A stretch of 64,000 nt of DNA. It comes from Ochotona curzoniae. Taxonomy: Eukaryota; Chordata; Mammalia; Lagomorpha; Ochotonidae. Under the pieces are notes generated by a model, which saw only the letters and a list, made by a program, of their open reading frames with translations, made no database searches and was not told where the DNA came from. This document shows, piece after piece, positions 21,996-33,880 of the stretch; position 1 is the stretch's first letter; each line of letters begins with the position of its first letter. Position numbers and translations under genes: made by a program. The DNA lies in contig NW_024466607.1 of assembly GCF_017591425.1 (NCBI RefSeq), forward strand, positions 14,702,501 through 14,766,500. The letters run 5' to 3'.

Positions 21996-23570
21996 ATGTC
22001 AAAACTCACTCCTCAAAAACACTATCTTTAAAGGTAAATCATCACGTTCCAACTCTGCCCTCTCCTGTCCTGCGTGTCTGCGCCTGGCACAGGCAGATCA
22101 AGACGAGGAGTCAGCTCCAGTGCACAGGGCAGGAGGCACTCCCCCTCCCTATCTGGTGTCCCCAGCAGCCAGTCTAGACCCTGCCATCCCACAGCCTCAG
22201 CCCATCCATTGTCACTGTCCTCCTCATTATCCCAAATGTTGTGTGCTTTCAAGCTGGTGATTAGAGGATTTGGGCCTTTCAGCTAAATTAAACTTCTCAA
22301 AGCAGCCGGTAGAGAAAAGAATGAAAAACGAGGATTGACCCAGTTCTCGTGAAAGATCCTGGGGCTTGTCATCCCTGCACAGCATCACCAGGCTGCTAAG
22401 GTCCTGATGGAGGAGATGCTGCCTGGCCCCCCAGATGGCATCCTCTCGGTGGACACAGACAGTGGGGAGCAACCTCTGGCCCCAAACCCTGGCCTTCTGC
22501 ACAAACCCCTACCTTCTCTGCTGGTTGGTTGGATCTCCACACAGACTCTGTACCTATATCCATCAAGCTGGGGAGAATGTTCCTCCTGTTCCACTGCTGA
22601 GCCCTCTCATCTGCCACGTGACAAGGCCACCAAGGCTGATCCTGCATATACCTGCTGTCCCTTGCAAGGAGTTAACAGAGCAAAGGCCCTTTTGATGCAA
22701 GTCAGGGGCCAGTCCCTCCTTCCAAAATCAGTAAAAATCATTCAAGTAGTTTCCTGGCTCAAAACTCAGGCCACACCTTCAGCAGAGGCAAAAGATAAAT
22801 TCCTAAGGAAGGTCTTTGGTAGTTAACACTCCAGCTGGGACACCCACACCCTACAATGGAGTATACAGGGTCAAGTACCACCTCCATATCCAATTCCAAC
22901 TTCCTCTTATTGCACACGCTGGGTCTCTGACACTCCTGTGGGAGATGTAGATGGAGGCAGGGATAAGAAAACACAAGTGCTGAGGCAGCACTGATTTGCC
23001 CAAGGCATGGACAAAGCAGGATCCCTAAAGTCCAGCTTGGGTCTTCTGACACAGCTCTAGGATACTTGAGTGCCTGAAGGATGGGGTAATTCATAGGTAA
23101 GAGACTCCTCCCTACCCACCCACACTCTGGTGCTGCAGGCACAGAGGACACCGCCCCTCACTGGAGGGCCTTGTTTTCCTGATTCCTTCTTCTCTTGTGG
23201 GATCCTTGTGGGGCAGGTGACAGCTCTGACCCATCTCTGTGTTCCTGGAGCCTGCCCAGAACAAGGTCTGGCATTGGAATGAGGCCCATGTCCATGTGGG
23301 TTCATAGTTGCCAACCATGGGCAAGAACCAGCTATACACATGCTGGGAAAGTAAAGGTCTGGCTTCTGCTAGGACAAGTGGGTCTCAGGGTTGGGGAGAC
23401 CCCAGCATAGCAGAGTATGCAGAGGATCTAGGAGGCCACAGAGGATGTCAGATTTACCTTGTCTGAATCTGTGTGAATGTGGAGACCAATATCCTCTAAA
23501 GGTAAGAGTGAAGAATCTTTCCAGGAGGGTCAAAACACCCCTGCAGGGGCTCAGAATCAGAATTCAAGAC
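21996..23570. other. Unique intergenic DNA
   Basis: No recognised gene or repeat. Several short open frames overlap on both strands without splice or start context. Confidence 0.5.
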
Positions 23571-23573
23571 TTC

Positions 23574-23897
23574 GGGCCCTGCACAGTAGACTAGTGGCTA
23601 AAGTCTTCACTGTGCAACCACCACAATCCCATACGGGCACTGTTTCTAATCCTAGCAGCCCTGCTTCTCATCCAGCTCCCTGCTTGTGGCCTAGAAAACA
23701 CTTAAGGACAGTCCAAAAGCCTTGGGACCCTGCACCCACCTGACAGACCCGGAAGAAGCTCCTGGCTCCCATCTTCAGATTGGCTGTTGCAGCTATTTGG
23801 GGAAGTAAATCAGTGGACAGAAGACCTTCCTCTCTGTACCTTCTTTTTTATTTATCTGACTTTCCAATAAATATTAATAAATCTTAAAAAGGATAAA
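23574..23897 (+). mobile_element. C-family SINE
   Basis: GGGCCCTGCACAGTAGACTAG to AATATTAATAAATCTTAAAA, flanked by AATTCAAGACTTC and AACTCAAGACTTC. Confidence 0.92.
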
Positions 23898-25140
23898 AAG
23901 AACTCAAGACTTCATAAATTGCTGGCCAAGGAAGCTTTCCAGATGACCCTAGATGGATGGCCTTACCCTACACAGGCATGGACAGATACAACCTCCTGGC
24001 CTTGCCTTGCCTGAGAACCTGAGCAGGGGTCACTGGGAGAGCCAGCCACTCCTGCGGGTAGCAGGAAGCTCATACTTCCAGGCAGCACATGGCTCCTGCC
24101 TGGACACCAACCTGCGGGAATAACCATTTGAGCCCAATATGGAATATTCCAGAGCCCAGCTGAAATATGGGTTCCAGGGTCCATCCTAATTCCCACATTC
24201 CAATAGCCTAAAAACACCTGTATCAACCTTAGTTTCTTAAAGGTGAACTCTACTAAGAATAGGGAGAGCCAGAGGCAAGAAAAAAAAAAGTCAAGACATT
24301 ACAGCTATGTTGAAGTCCAAGATAATTGTAGGGCAAGCCCCAGAGAACAGAGGAAGTCACAACCACATTGCCCAGGGGAGTCTCTGGAAGCTTTGAGGAG
24401 GATCGAACCGGACACGAAGAACTGGCAGGCATGAGCAGTATGGAGAAGGGGAGGGAACAGTACTGTGCACCCTGGAAGAAAACGTTTGGGGGACACAGAA
24501 CAGTCAACGAGCATGCAGCTGAGGCCAGTGAAGAAACATGGTTAGACTGGAAGATGACCAGGGAGGCAGGAAGCCAGGCCGGAAAGACCAGTGGGGCAAA
24601 ACGGAACATGAGACCTTGCCGTGACCTTCAGAAAGAAGCTGGACTGCTTGGGAGACTTAGGCATTTGGCTTTGGGAAAGGAAATAAACATTTGTGCTGGG
24701 AACAAAGCTGTGTATGGGGTGACAACCCTGGGCCCAGCAGCTTCGTGATCGTTTTCTCTGCATCACACCACGCATGTGGTTTATACCTGTGGACACCAGC
24801 CTTGGCCTCGCCCCAACACAGGGGCAAGGAACTGGATGGGAGGGAAGCTACACTAGTCTCTCTGAAGGGGAGGAGGTGCTGAGAGGGGAAGAAGCAAGTT
24901 AAATTGCAGCCTGTTGAAGGGCTCTCCCTTCTGACCTCAATACCTGGTACCTGCAGCCCCTCCCTGGACCACAAAGGCCTACTCAGGATCATGATACATA
25001 GCAACTTATCTGAGTCACCCACTTAGGGACTTGTGCCTCTACTGTGGCTTTTCAGGGGGAGGACTCCCTGAAGCCTGGTACGTGGTAGAGGCTCTGAAAG
25101 ACATGCTGGGGAGAAGGGGAGGGCAACTCCCCATCCCCAA
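23898..25140. other. Unique intergenic DNA
   Basis: Includes a 126-codon plus frame at 24368-24748. No similarity was recognised, and it lacks splice or conserved-domain support, so no gene is called. Confidence 0.45.
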
Positions 25141-25445
25141 CCCTGGCATGATGGCTCAGTGGCTAAATCCTTGCCTTGCAAGTGTTGTGATCCCATATGC
25201 ACGCTGTTTTTTTTTCCTAGCTGCTCTACTTCCCAGCCAGCTTGTGGCTTGGCAAAGCAGAAGAAGATGGCCAAAAGCCTTGTGATCCAGCATCCATGTA
25301 GCAGACCAAGAAGAGGCTCCAGGCTCCTGGCTTCGGATCAGCTCCACTCCAACTGTTGCAGCCACTTGGGGAGTGAACCAGTGAATGGAAGTTCTTTCCT
25401 CTCTGCAAATCTGCCTTTCCAATATTTAAATATGTATGTAAAGGT
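25141..25445 (+). mobile_element. C-family SINE
   Basis: CTGGCATGATGGCTCAGTGG head, a T-run insertion near 25207-25215, and tail CCTTTCCAATATTTAAAT. Confidence 0.85.
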
Positions 25446-26704
25446 TTTTTTTTTTTTTTTTTTTTTTAATGGAGCTGTTAGATGGTGGTTTCCTGGGCTA
25501 ACACATTCAGGAAATACCTCTTGGATTGTATCTGACTCACCAATGTGATGTGGAAACGACAGGCTCTGTCCACTTCCTGTCCACAGTGATGCTCGGGATA
25601 GGGGTGATTCTTAGAGGGCTCCCAGGCCAGGGAGTCACTGATATGAGAGTTTGTGGAAGACGTCAGGAGAGGAAGCTTGTCAGCTCCTGGTTCTGCCCAT
25701 CATCTATCAGGAGATGCTCACAACTGCCCCAGCAGGCTGCTCTGGCCCACTGGTGGGCGGCATGAGAGGGCAGGGTGGAGAAGTGAGGAAAGCCCGGCTG
25801 AGGAACCTGCTCTGCCTGAGCCACTGTGGGGACCAGGTGCTTAGCTGGATGGCCATTTCACGCCCCCAGCTCAGTTGGTCATAGGTGGTGACACACAGCC
25901 TGTCTGTCCATCTGAGCAAGGGGCTCCAGGAGATGGTCCACCTCAGAGAACTTTGCAGTGACTCAGGAGAGGTGATTTTGGTTGCCATTGTGATTTTTCT
26001 GTCTGTTGTTTTTTGCAGTTACGTGGAGGACAGCAGATGGATCACACCTCCCGGAACCAGCCCTCCCCTAGGTGCTGGACTCAGAATCATCATCCTTGGG
26101 ATTTTTGAATACTTACTGCAACTGTACTAATTCCTTTGTAGGTATTATGTCTTTTAATTCTCAAACCACCCTGCTATTTTCCTGTGTTTTAGGCATAATG
26201 AGTCTGAAATATCTATCCACCCAGTGCCTCATCTGCTAAATCACTCCGTAAATCCCTGGCTCATGAGGCACTCGTGGTCTCTGCTTTGGGTCAGCCCACA
26301 CACCGGGCCCTCCTGAGCCAGCTGGATGTCTGCACAGGCCTCGGAGCTCCCAGACCAGCTGCCGCACCCTGTGTCTGCCCCGCCGGGCCACCTCTCTGTG
26401 GAGCTGGCAGCTGCCAGGGCACGTCCTTCTTCCTTCTGCACACCCTGTCGTTTGGGTGCTGATGAATACCAGGCAGATGAGGTGCCTCAACTTCCATGAG
26501 CTCTGCCACCCTTGCCCTCCAGTGTGGGTGGCCATGGGGCAAGGGGTGGGGAGAAACAAGGAGAGCCCAGATGAACTGTGGCTGAATCACCACATGAACT
26601 GTGCTAGATTTGAGGCTCAGGAGAAAAAAGAAGGCCTGTGCATGCCCGGCTGGCACGAGGAGACGCGCTGTCCAGGCACTGAGTCACTAAGTATGGCCTC
26701 TGCA
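25446..26704. other. Unique intergenic DNA
   Basis: A T-run at 25446-25467, then unique sequence. AGGTATTATGTCTTTTAATTC near 26140 may be a MIR/L2 relic. No gene seen. Confidence 0.45.
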
Positions 26705-26714
26705 CAGGCCATTT

Positions 26715-26726
26715 ATTTTTTGTCTG

Positions 26727-26798
<72 letters not shown>

Positions 26799-26823
26799 TC
26801 CTTCTTCCTTCCTTCCTTCCTTC
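26715..26823 (+). repeat. (CTTT)n microsatellite
   Basis: About twenty CTTT units, then CTTC/CCTT variants, occupying the tail position of the minus SINE at 27163-27469. Confidence 0.95.
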
Positions 26824-27162
26824 TTTTTTTTTTTTTAAAGATTTATTTTTATTATTTTTTTTATTGGAAAGGCAGATATACAGAGAGGAGAGAGAGAGAG
26901 GAAGATCTTCCGTCTGATGATTCACTCCCCAAGTGAGCGCAACGGCCGATGCTATGCCGATCTGAAGCCAGGAGCCTCTTCCGGGTCTCCCACGCGGGTG
27001 CAGGGTCCCAAAGCTTTGGGCCGTCCTCGACTGCTCTCCCAGGCCACAGGCAGGGAGCTGGGTGGGAAGCGGGGCTGCTGGGATTAGAACCGGCGCCCAT
27101 ATGGGATCCCGGGCGTGCAAGGCGAGGACTTTTTTAACCACTTGCGCCACCGCGCCGGGCCC
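26824..27162 (-). mobile_element. Young C-family SINE nested in another SINE tail
   Basis: Minus copy of the young variant (GTGAGCGCAACGGCCGATGC; head CACCGCGCCGGGCCC), nearly undiverged, inserted in the tail of the following SINE. Confidence 0.94.
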
Positions 27163-27469
27163 TCTTTTTTTATTTGATTGCAAAGTTCGATATACAGAGA
27201 GGAGAAAGCTCTTCTATCTGTTGATTTACTCCGCAAGTGCCCGCAATGGCTATAAGCTGAGCTAATCTGAAGCCAGGAGATCAGAGCCTCTTCCTGGTCT
27301 CCTACACAGTGAAAGGTCCCAAGGCTTTGGGCTGTCCTCAACTGCTTTCCCAGGCCACAAGCAGAGAGCTGGATGGGAAGCAGGGCTGCTGGCATTAGAA
27401 CTGGCACCCCTATGGGACACTGGCGCATTCAAGGCAAGGACTTTAGCCACTAGGCTACAGTGCCGGGCT
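27163..27469 (-). mobile_element. C-family SINE hosting a nested copy
   Basis: Body and head (CTACAGTGCCGGGCTC). Its target duplication CAGGCCATTT is at 26705-26714 and 27470-27479, enclosing the (CTTT)n and the younger SINE. Confidence 0.92.
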
Positions 27470-27479
27470 CAGGCCATTT

Positions 27480-27950
27480 CTCTCATTCAAACAGAAATCA
27501 ACTGGTCCCAGATCCTCTTTCTCTTTTCCCTGAATCTGCCTGTTCAGAATCCTTTCTGAAGCCAGAAATGAGACAGAAAGTTGGGTGTTGTTGCCATAGT
27601 TTAAGGAATTAAGTCTCCTGGAAACTCAGCGTTGTTGGCAACTAGAGGTGGCTTTCTGGGCTCTGGGAGTTGAATCTCAAGCTTGAAGCTGAAGGCTACT
27701 GAGGGGCGGCCTCTGCTCACGCCTCCATATCGGGGAACTGTGTGTTAGGGAAAAGAAATCACCACTGTGAACGTGCTTCTAAGAGAAAGAGGAGACAAAA
27801 GAGATCAAGGATTCCACAAAGGCCTGTCAAAATAATTTCCCATCTGCTCAAGAACCCTACGCTCCTCGTGGGCCAGGGCACGGCACTGCACGAGAGGAGA
27901 CGGTGACTCTGACTTTGCAAGACATTTGCCTTCCAATCTCTTGGGAACTG
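27480..27950. other. Unique intergenic DNA
   Basis: No gene or repeat recognised. Confidence 0.5.
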
Positions 27951-27987
27951 GCCCGGCACAGTAGTCTGGTGGCTAAAGTCCAACTTC
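27951..27987 (+). mobile_element. C-family SINE head stub
   Basis: GGCCCGGCACAGTAGTCTGG followed by TGGCTAAAGTCC, then unrelated DNA. Confidence 0.7.
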
Positions 27988-28358
27988 TTGGAATTCCCAT
28001 CCTTCCTCCCTTCTGTATTGCTGAGGGCTGAGGCCCTAAGGTATTTTCCTACTCTGCTGTTCCTGGAAACACCACTGAACACACAACCTTCCTGTTCCTG
28101 TCAGAACCTGGACTTGACAGACAGGTGGCAGGGCCAGAGCATTGGTTTGGAGGCTGGGCCCTGGGTTTTCTCATTGAGCGACAGCACAGGGTCCTGGGCA
28201 GAAGCCAGGAAAGTCCAACTGACAGAGCCCAGTGCTTGCTACAGGTGGCACTTGCAATGTCCCATTCCAGCTCCTTACCAGTCTGCCCAGGCTCAAAGAG
28301 GCAAATTCATCACGTGCCTAGGAGGTGATTGAGCAGCGAGAAAGAATGACCACTGAAG

Positions 28359-28546
28359 GGCCCAGCGGCGTGGCCTAGCAGATAAAGTCCTCGCCTTGAA
28401 TGTGCCGGGATCCAAAATGGGTGCCAGTTCTAATCCCAGCAGCCCCACTTCCCATCCAACTTCCTGCCTGTGGCCTGGGAAAGCAGCCGAAGATGGCCCA
28501 AAGCCTTGGGACCCTGCACCCGCGTAGGAGACATGGAAGAAGCTAT
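28359..28546 (+). mobile_element. 3'-truncated C-family SINE
   Basis: GGGCCCAGCGGCGTGGCC to GAGACATGGAAGAAGCT, then lost. Confidence 0.88.
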
Positions 28547-28759
28547 TTTGCTATACATAGATATATATATATTGGCAAACATGATATCTAAGAATGTAAA
28601 TATAAATGTAAGTGCGCATACAAACATGGGTGGTGCAATCTACATTTAAATATGACATTGTTTATATCTACTTGATTGTGGGCAACACACAACTGTATAC
28701 CTGTATTGCCACAGATACTTCTATCTGCTTAAATATTTATTTATTTCTATCGGAGCTCA

Positions 28760-28950
28760 GGTTCAAGTACTGGCAGCCCCATTGCCAGTGCACCTGCATG
28801 GAGCTCCAGGCTAACAGCTTCACCTGGCCCAGCTTTAGCTTTTAAAAGTCATTGGGGAATGAAGCAACAGATGCAGGCTTTCTCTGTCTCTCCTTCTCTC
28901 TCTCTGTAACTCTGCCTTAAGAATAAATAAAACAAATCTTTAAAAAAAAT
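28760..28950 (+). mobile_element. Old C-family SINE, 5'-truncated
   Basis: GTACTGGCAGCCCCATTGCC to AAGAATAAATAAAACAAATC. Confidence 0.65.
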
Positions 28951-28952
28951 AG

Positions 28953-29205
28953 TTTAAAAATTATTTTTATTGGAAATGCGGATTTTACAGAGAAGAGAGA
29001 TTGAGAACTTTCACCTGCTGGTTCATTCTCAAATGGTCCCAACAGTCAAAGCTGAGCTGAAGCTGAGAGCTAGGAGCTTCCTCCAGGTCTCCCATGCTTT
29101 CCCAGGACACAAGCAGGGAGCTGGATCAGGAATAGAGCCGTGGAGAACTAAACCAGCACTCAGGATGCAGGAGTGTTATTCTTCTATACCACCACGCAGA
29201 CTGCT
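28953..29205 (-). mobile_element. Old C-family SINE
   Basis: Tail-to-tail with the preceding copy. AAAATTATTTTTATTGGAAA to CTATACCACCACGCAGAC. Confidence 0.7.
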
Positions 29206-29247
29206 AAGTAAAACAGATCTTTAAAAAAAATAAATAAAAATTGCCTT

Positions 29248-29500
29248 TCCAGGTGGACATATGGCCTCATGGTTTAAATTGTTGGTAAAGATGCTCACGA
29301 CACACATTAGAGTGCCTGGGTACAACGTCCAGCTCCGGCTCCTGGATCCAGCTTCCCATTATGGCAGACTCTTAGTTCATGCCACTTACATGCAAGGTTT
29401 GGAGTAAGCTCTCAGCTGCTGGCCTCCACCCTGCACCATGTTGCCATTGCAAGTCAAGAGATGGAAGAAAAATCTCTGGATTATTTTGCCTCTCAAATCA
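29248..29500 (+). mobile_element. Old C-family SINE, diverged
   Basis: CATATGGCCTCATGGTTTAA head and GGATCCAGCTTCCCATTATG body. Confidence 0.5.
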
Positions 29501-29576
29501 AAAAGAAAAAATTTCCTTTCTTCCATTTTCCTATACAGTCTGCTCTTATGAGACTCACATTTGATGTGGTGAAGAG

Positions 29577-29900
29577 CCAGCACTATGGCAGAGTAAGATA
29601 AATTCTTACTTGTGCCAGTATCTCCAAAGGCTGCTGGTTCAGACCCAGAGCTCCACTTTGGATCCAGCTCCCTGCTAATGTGCCTGGGAAAGCAGCGAAG
29701 GATGGTCCCAGTGCTTGGGCCCCTGCACCCACATGGGAGACCTGGAAGAAGCTCCTAGGTCCTCTTTTTGGTCTGGTCCAGCCCTGATTATTGAAGCCAT
29801 CTGGGAAGTAAACCAGGAGATCGAATACCTCTCTCTCCAATGTTTCTCCCTCTGTCTTTAACTTTGCCCTTTAAGGCAATAAAATAAACCTTTAAAAAAA
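29577..29900 (+). mobile_element. Old C-family SINE
   Basis: CCAGCACTATGGCAGAGTAAG to CAATAAAATAAACCTTTAAA. Confidence 0.8.
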
Positions 29901-29948
29901 AATCTTAATGGTAAAGAAATGACAATAAACAAATCAAAATGCTTAATG

Positions 29949-30262
29949 GGACTTGGCATGGTAGCCTAGTGGCTAAAGTCCTCGCCTTGCATGCACCAGG
30001 ATCCCATATGTGTACCAGGACATGTCCCCGCTGCTCTATTTCTAATCCAGCTCCCTGACTGTGGCCAGGGAAGACAGTCAAGGATGGCCCACAGCCTTGG
30101 GGCCTTACACCTGCATGGGAGACCTCGAAGAGGCTCCTGGCTCCTAGCTTCAGATTGACTCAAACCTGGCCATTGTGGAAACTTGAGGAGTGAACCAGTG
30201 GAAGGAAGATCTTTCTGTCTCTTCTCTTTGTAAATCTGACTTACTAAAATAATAATAATAGT
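29949..30262 (+). mobile_element. C-family SINE
   Basis: GGGACTTGGCATGGTAGCC to GACTTACTAAAATAATAATA. AAATGCTTAATGG and AAATACTTAATGG flank it. Confidence 0.9.
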
Positions 30263-30589
30263 ACATTCTTTAAAAATACTTAATGGAGTTAGACCTTCTT
30301 ATTATGTTCTGCTTCTTTCCATCTCTCTCATGCTTTTCCTGGCAAGCATGGTAACCATGGTAACTTTATGTGTCACTATTGTAGTTCAAGTAGTTGTCTA
30401 GCATATTTCTCCAGTGCATGAATTCTGTCTTTGGCTGAATATTTGCTGTACTTGAAATCATCAGTTAAGTTTTAGATTACAACAATTATACATTTTTTAT
30501 TTTTACAAGGTGAAGGGATCTGGAAAAAGGAAGATATTCTCCACAGGTTCAGTCAGGGTGAGGGGGCTGAAGGGACACCGGCCGAGCAG

Positions 30590-30690
30590 AGAAGGAGCCT
30601 GTGGCAACCACAGGAGGTCCAGAGAAGTGTTTTGCCCAGGGTCACACAGCTGGCAGGGCACAGAGGCAGAATTAGATTGCAAACCTTTTT
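30590..30690 (-). repeat. MIR fragment
   Basis: GTTTTGCCCAGGGTCACACA then GCTGGCAGGGCACAGAGGCA, reverse MIR core. Confidence 0.65.
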
Positions 30691-31152
30691 TTATTTCTTG
30701 TTTAGAGCCTAGCAAGCGTTCAAGGTCATGCCCCTGGGGAAACAGGCATTGAAAGGTTTGAGATGGACTCCACCCTGCATTATTGTAAATAAACTATGAA
30801 GTAGGTATGACCCAACAAACATCGGATACTTGCCATTATGATTACTCTGATGTATTTATGAAATAAAGAAAATAATAGTCCAGACTCCCCCCCCCCCCTT
30901 TTTTTTTCCTTTTGCTGATGTTGCACTGTGCTAATGAAATCCAAGCTCAGACTAGGTCATTGGAGATTGCAGCCTGGACAAGAATAAGCCACAGCTCTGC
31001 CCACACCCGGGGCAGGCACGTTGCCATTATATGCAGTTGAAGGCTGGGGCAGGGGTGGGGCGGGGGCTAACAGAGCTCCACTCCTGCGGCTGGTGTTGTT
31101 CTGAGGTCGGGAGGGGAAAGGCAGCCACCTCAGGAGACTGACCCAGAGCACT

Positions 31153-31170
31153 AGTGCCATCTGGTGGTCA
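31153..31170 (-). promoter_or_regulatory. CTCF-type motif (minus)
   Basis: The minus strand reads TGACCACCAGATGGCACT, a full match to the CCASYAGRKGGC core with good flanks. It lies in a SINE-free block of about 1.4 kb between MAP4 and CDC25A. Confidence 0.7.
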
Positions 31171-31749
31171 ACTGTGAACAAAACCAGAGGACAAAGGAAG
31201 ACAGGAGGGGTCAGGTGGAGGGATCCGCCTGCCTCAAAGAGCCCTGTGCATCCTGGTCAGGGACTGCCTCCCCTGCCCTGAGGGTGCACAACCAAGGGGC
31301 TCGAGACTGGCTTTTTGACAATTTCCAACGGTCATCGCTTGAAAAGAGGAATGCTCCAGGTCTTCAGGTCTCATCATCAGCATGGTGATCTCCACACACT
31401 GGACCCCTCAACCAGATCATAAGCAGAATGCTAAGACTGGCTTGGGGCTACCCAGCTACTGCCTCTACTTCCCCTCCATGTTACACCCCCCAGCTACCAA
31501 GCTCCTCAGTGATGCATCTGCATCTCTGTGGCTCACGACCTGTGGCTCTTCCTCTCTTCTCCTTACTGTTTCCCTGGGTCTTCATGCCAGTCACCTGTTC
31601 CTTCAAGTGCCATTGGATTCCTTGGACAAGTCACTCTGATCAGCCTGGACAGTTCTCTGGACACCTCTCACATTCATCCTCTGATCACCCAGACACCTGG
31701 ATAATCCATTACCCAAATCTGTCCTGTCCACGCAGCACCACCGTGCTTC

Positions 31750-31994
31750 CTTTTTTTTTTTTTTTTTTTTAATTGGAAAGGCAGACATACAGAGAGCAGC
31801 TAATCTGAAGCCAGGAGTCCGGATCCTCCTCCGGGTCTCCCACGTGGGGGAAGGATCTCAAAGCTTTGAGTATCCTCAACTGCTTTCTCAGGCTGGATTG
31901 GAAGCAGGGCTGCTGGGATTAGAATCAGCACCCATATGGGATCCTGGCGTGTTCAAGATGAGGACATTAGCTACTACACTATCGCGCCGGGCCC
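31750..31994 (-). mobile_element. C-family SINE with internal deletion
   Basis: Poly(T) then AATTGGAAAGGCAGACATAC; about 70 bases lost after GAGAGCAG; head ATCGCGCCGGGCCC. Confidence 0.9.
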
Positions 31995-32015
31995 TTTAGA
32001 ATATTTTCTTTTGAA

Positions 32016-32351
32016 ATAATTTTTTTTAATATTTATTTATTTTAATGGAAAGGCAGATGTTCAGAGAGGAGGAGAGAAAGAGAGGAAGATCTTCCATCCC
32101 ATGATTCACTCCCCAAGTGACCGCAACAGCTGGTGCTGCATCGATCCAAAGCCGGGAGCCAGGAACTTCCTCCCGGGTCTCCCACACAGGTGCAGGGTCC
32201 CAAGGGTTTGGGCTGTCCTCGACTGCTTTCCCAGGCCACAAGCAGGGAGCTGGATGGGAAATGGAGCTGCTGGGATTAGAACCGGCGCCCATATGGGATC
32301 CCAGGGTGTTCAAGGTGAGAATCTTAACCATTATACTAGCGCGCTGGGCCC
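32016..32351 (-). mobile_element. C-family SINE
   Basis: Full length, head TACTAGCGCGCTGGGCCC. Confidence 0.92.
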
Positions 32352-32361
32352 TTCAAATAAT

Positions 32362-32650
32362 TTCAAACTGTGGCTGGCACAGCAGCTCAATCCTCCGCCA
32401 CCAACCACCCTTTCTACCCTCAGGGATTGACCTCCCTCACTCTCTACCACTCCTTGTACTGGCTCACTCCCTGAATGCCAGGAGCCAGGAACTCAATTCG
32501 GGTCTGCCACGCAGGCAGGAGAGACCAAACCACTGAACCATGACCTACCATCTCCCAGGGTGTGCATCGGCAGCAAGCTGGAGCTGAGAGCAGGGCTGGG
32601 ACTGGAACCCACAATGGGATGTAGGGGTCCCAAGAGGAGTCTTCATGGGT
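32362..32650. mobile_element. Old C-family SINE remnants
   Basis: GGCTGGCACAGCAGCTCAAT (plus head) followed by a minus-oriented AATGCCAGGAGCCAGGAACT. Strongly diverged. Confidence 0.45.
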
Positions 32651-33059
32651 GGGCCAGATGTCCTGGCTGCTCAGCAGACTCCAGATCAGCAACACTGGGA
32701 GCTTGTAAGGAATGCAGATTCTTGGGTTCCATTCCAGAGCTGCAGACTCAATGGGAATCTTCCCAAGTTCCCAGAGTATTGACAAGTCCCTGGAGCTTAT
32801 GGACCTGTCAGCTGTGTAGTCAAGGTTTTTGGAATATTCTCTGCCCGCACCCCCCAGACTCCAGCCCCTACTTCATCCCCAGGAATCACTGGTTTTTCAC
32901 CTTGGCAGTGTGTTCCTTCTTGCTGAGAATCCATTAGTCTCATGAAATTCCCATTAGAGATGAAGCCGCAGTGTGACCTCCTCTGATCTGCCCCTACTCT
33001 GGGGCAGTTACCCCTGGACCTGTCTCTATCCTTGGTGCTGCTTCTTGAAAGTTTTATTT

Positions 33060-33320
33060 ATGCAGATGGCATTGTGGCTCAGCTGGCATAGCCACGGCTT
33101 GCAAGGCCATCATGTCACAGGGCGCCAGTTCGTGTCCTAACTGCTCCTTTATGATCCAGCTCCCTGATAACGCACCTAGGTAAGCAGAGATGGTCCAAAT
33201 GTTTGCAATTCTGGCTTCATCTTAGCCCATCCCGGCAATTACAGCCATTCTGGGGGTGACTTAATGAATGTATGATCGTTGCAACTTTGATTTCCAAGTA
33301 TATAAACAAATCTAAAAAAA
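33060..33320 (+). mobile_element. Old C-family SINE
   Basis: GATGGCATTGTGGCTCAGC and GGGCGCCAGTTCGTGTCC; diverged body. Confidence 0.75.
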
Positions 33321-33351
33321 ATCCTCTAACTTTCACTTATAACAATTTTTT

Positions 33352-33695
33352 AAAAGATTTATTTTATTATTTTTAAAGGTTTATTTATTTTTCTTGGAAA
33401 GGCAGATATACAGAGAGGAGGAGAAATAGGAAAGTATTCCATCTGATAATTCACTCCCCAAGCAGCCGCAATGGCTGGAGTTGAGCCAATCTGAACCCAG
33501 GAGCCAGGAACTTCTTCCAGGTCTCTCATGCGGGTGCAGGGTCCCAAGGCTTTGGGCCGTCCTTGACTGCTTTCTCAGGCCACAAGCAGGGGGCTGGATT
33601 GGAAGCAGAGCTGTCAGGATTAGAACCGGCGCCCATATGGGATCCTGGCACGTTCAAGGTGAGGACTTTAGCTGCTAGGCCACACCACCGGGCCC
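33352..33695 (-). mobile_element. C-family SINE
   Basis: Full length, head GGCCACACCACCGGGCCC. Confidence 0.92.
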
Positions 33696-33728
33696 AAAAA
33701 ATAAATCTTTAAAAAGAAATTTGAGATT

Positions 33729-33880
33729 GGGCCCAGCGTGATAGCCTAGTGGCTAAAGTTCTTGCCTTGCACACGCCGGGATTTCATATGGGCACTGGTT
33801 TGTGTTAGGACAGGAACTGGCACCCATATGGGATCCTGGTGCGTGCAAGGTGAGGACTTTAGCCACTAGGTACGGGGCCC
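33729..33880. mobile_element. Fold-back of two SINE heads
   Basis: A plus head (GGGCCCAGCGTGATAGCC to CATATGGGCACTGGTT) meets a minus head (AACTGGCACCCATATGGG to TACGGGGCCC) across a loop of about 14 nt. Neither has a SINE body or tail. Confidence 0.9.

Larger units (their letters stand above)
30263..31749. other. SINE-free intergenic block with CTCF-type motif
   Basis: Holds a MIR relic (30590-30690), a C-run at 30890-30898 and the CTCF-type motif at 31153. No gene seen. Confidence 0.5.

Noticed and set aside
24368..24748. A 126-codon plus frame considered as a possible gene or retroviral fragment
   Set aside because: No recognisable motif, no splice support and no flanking LTR or reverse transcriptase signature.
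26456..26917. A 153-codon plus frame with long FLSF repeats
   Set aside because: It is the (CTTT)n array read as protein.
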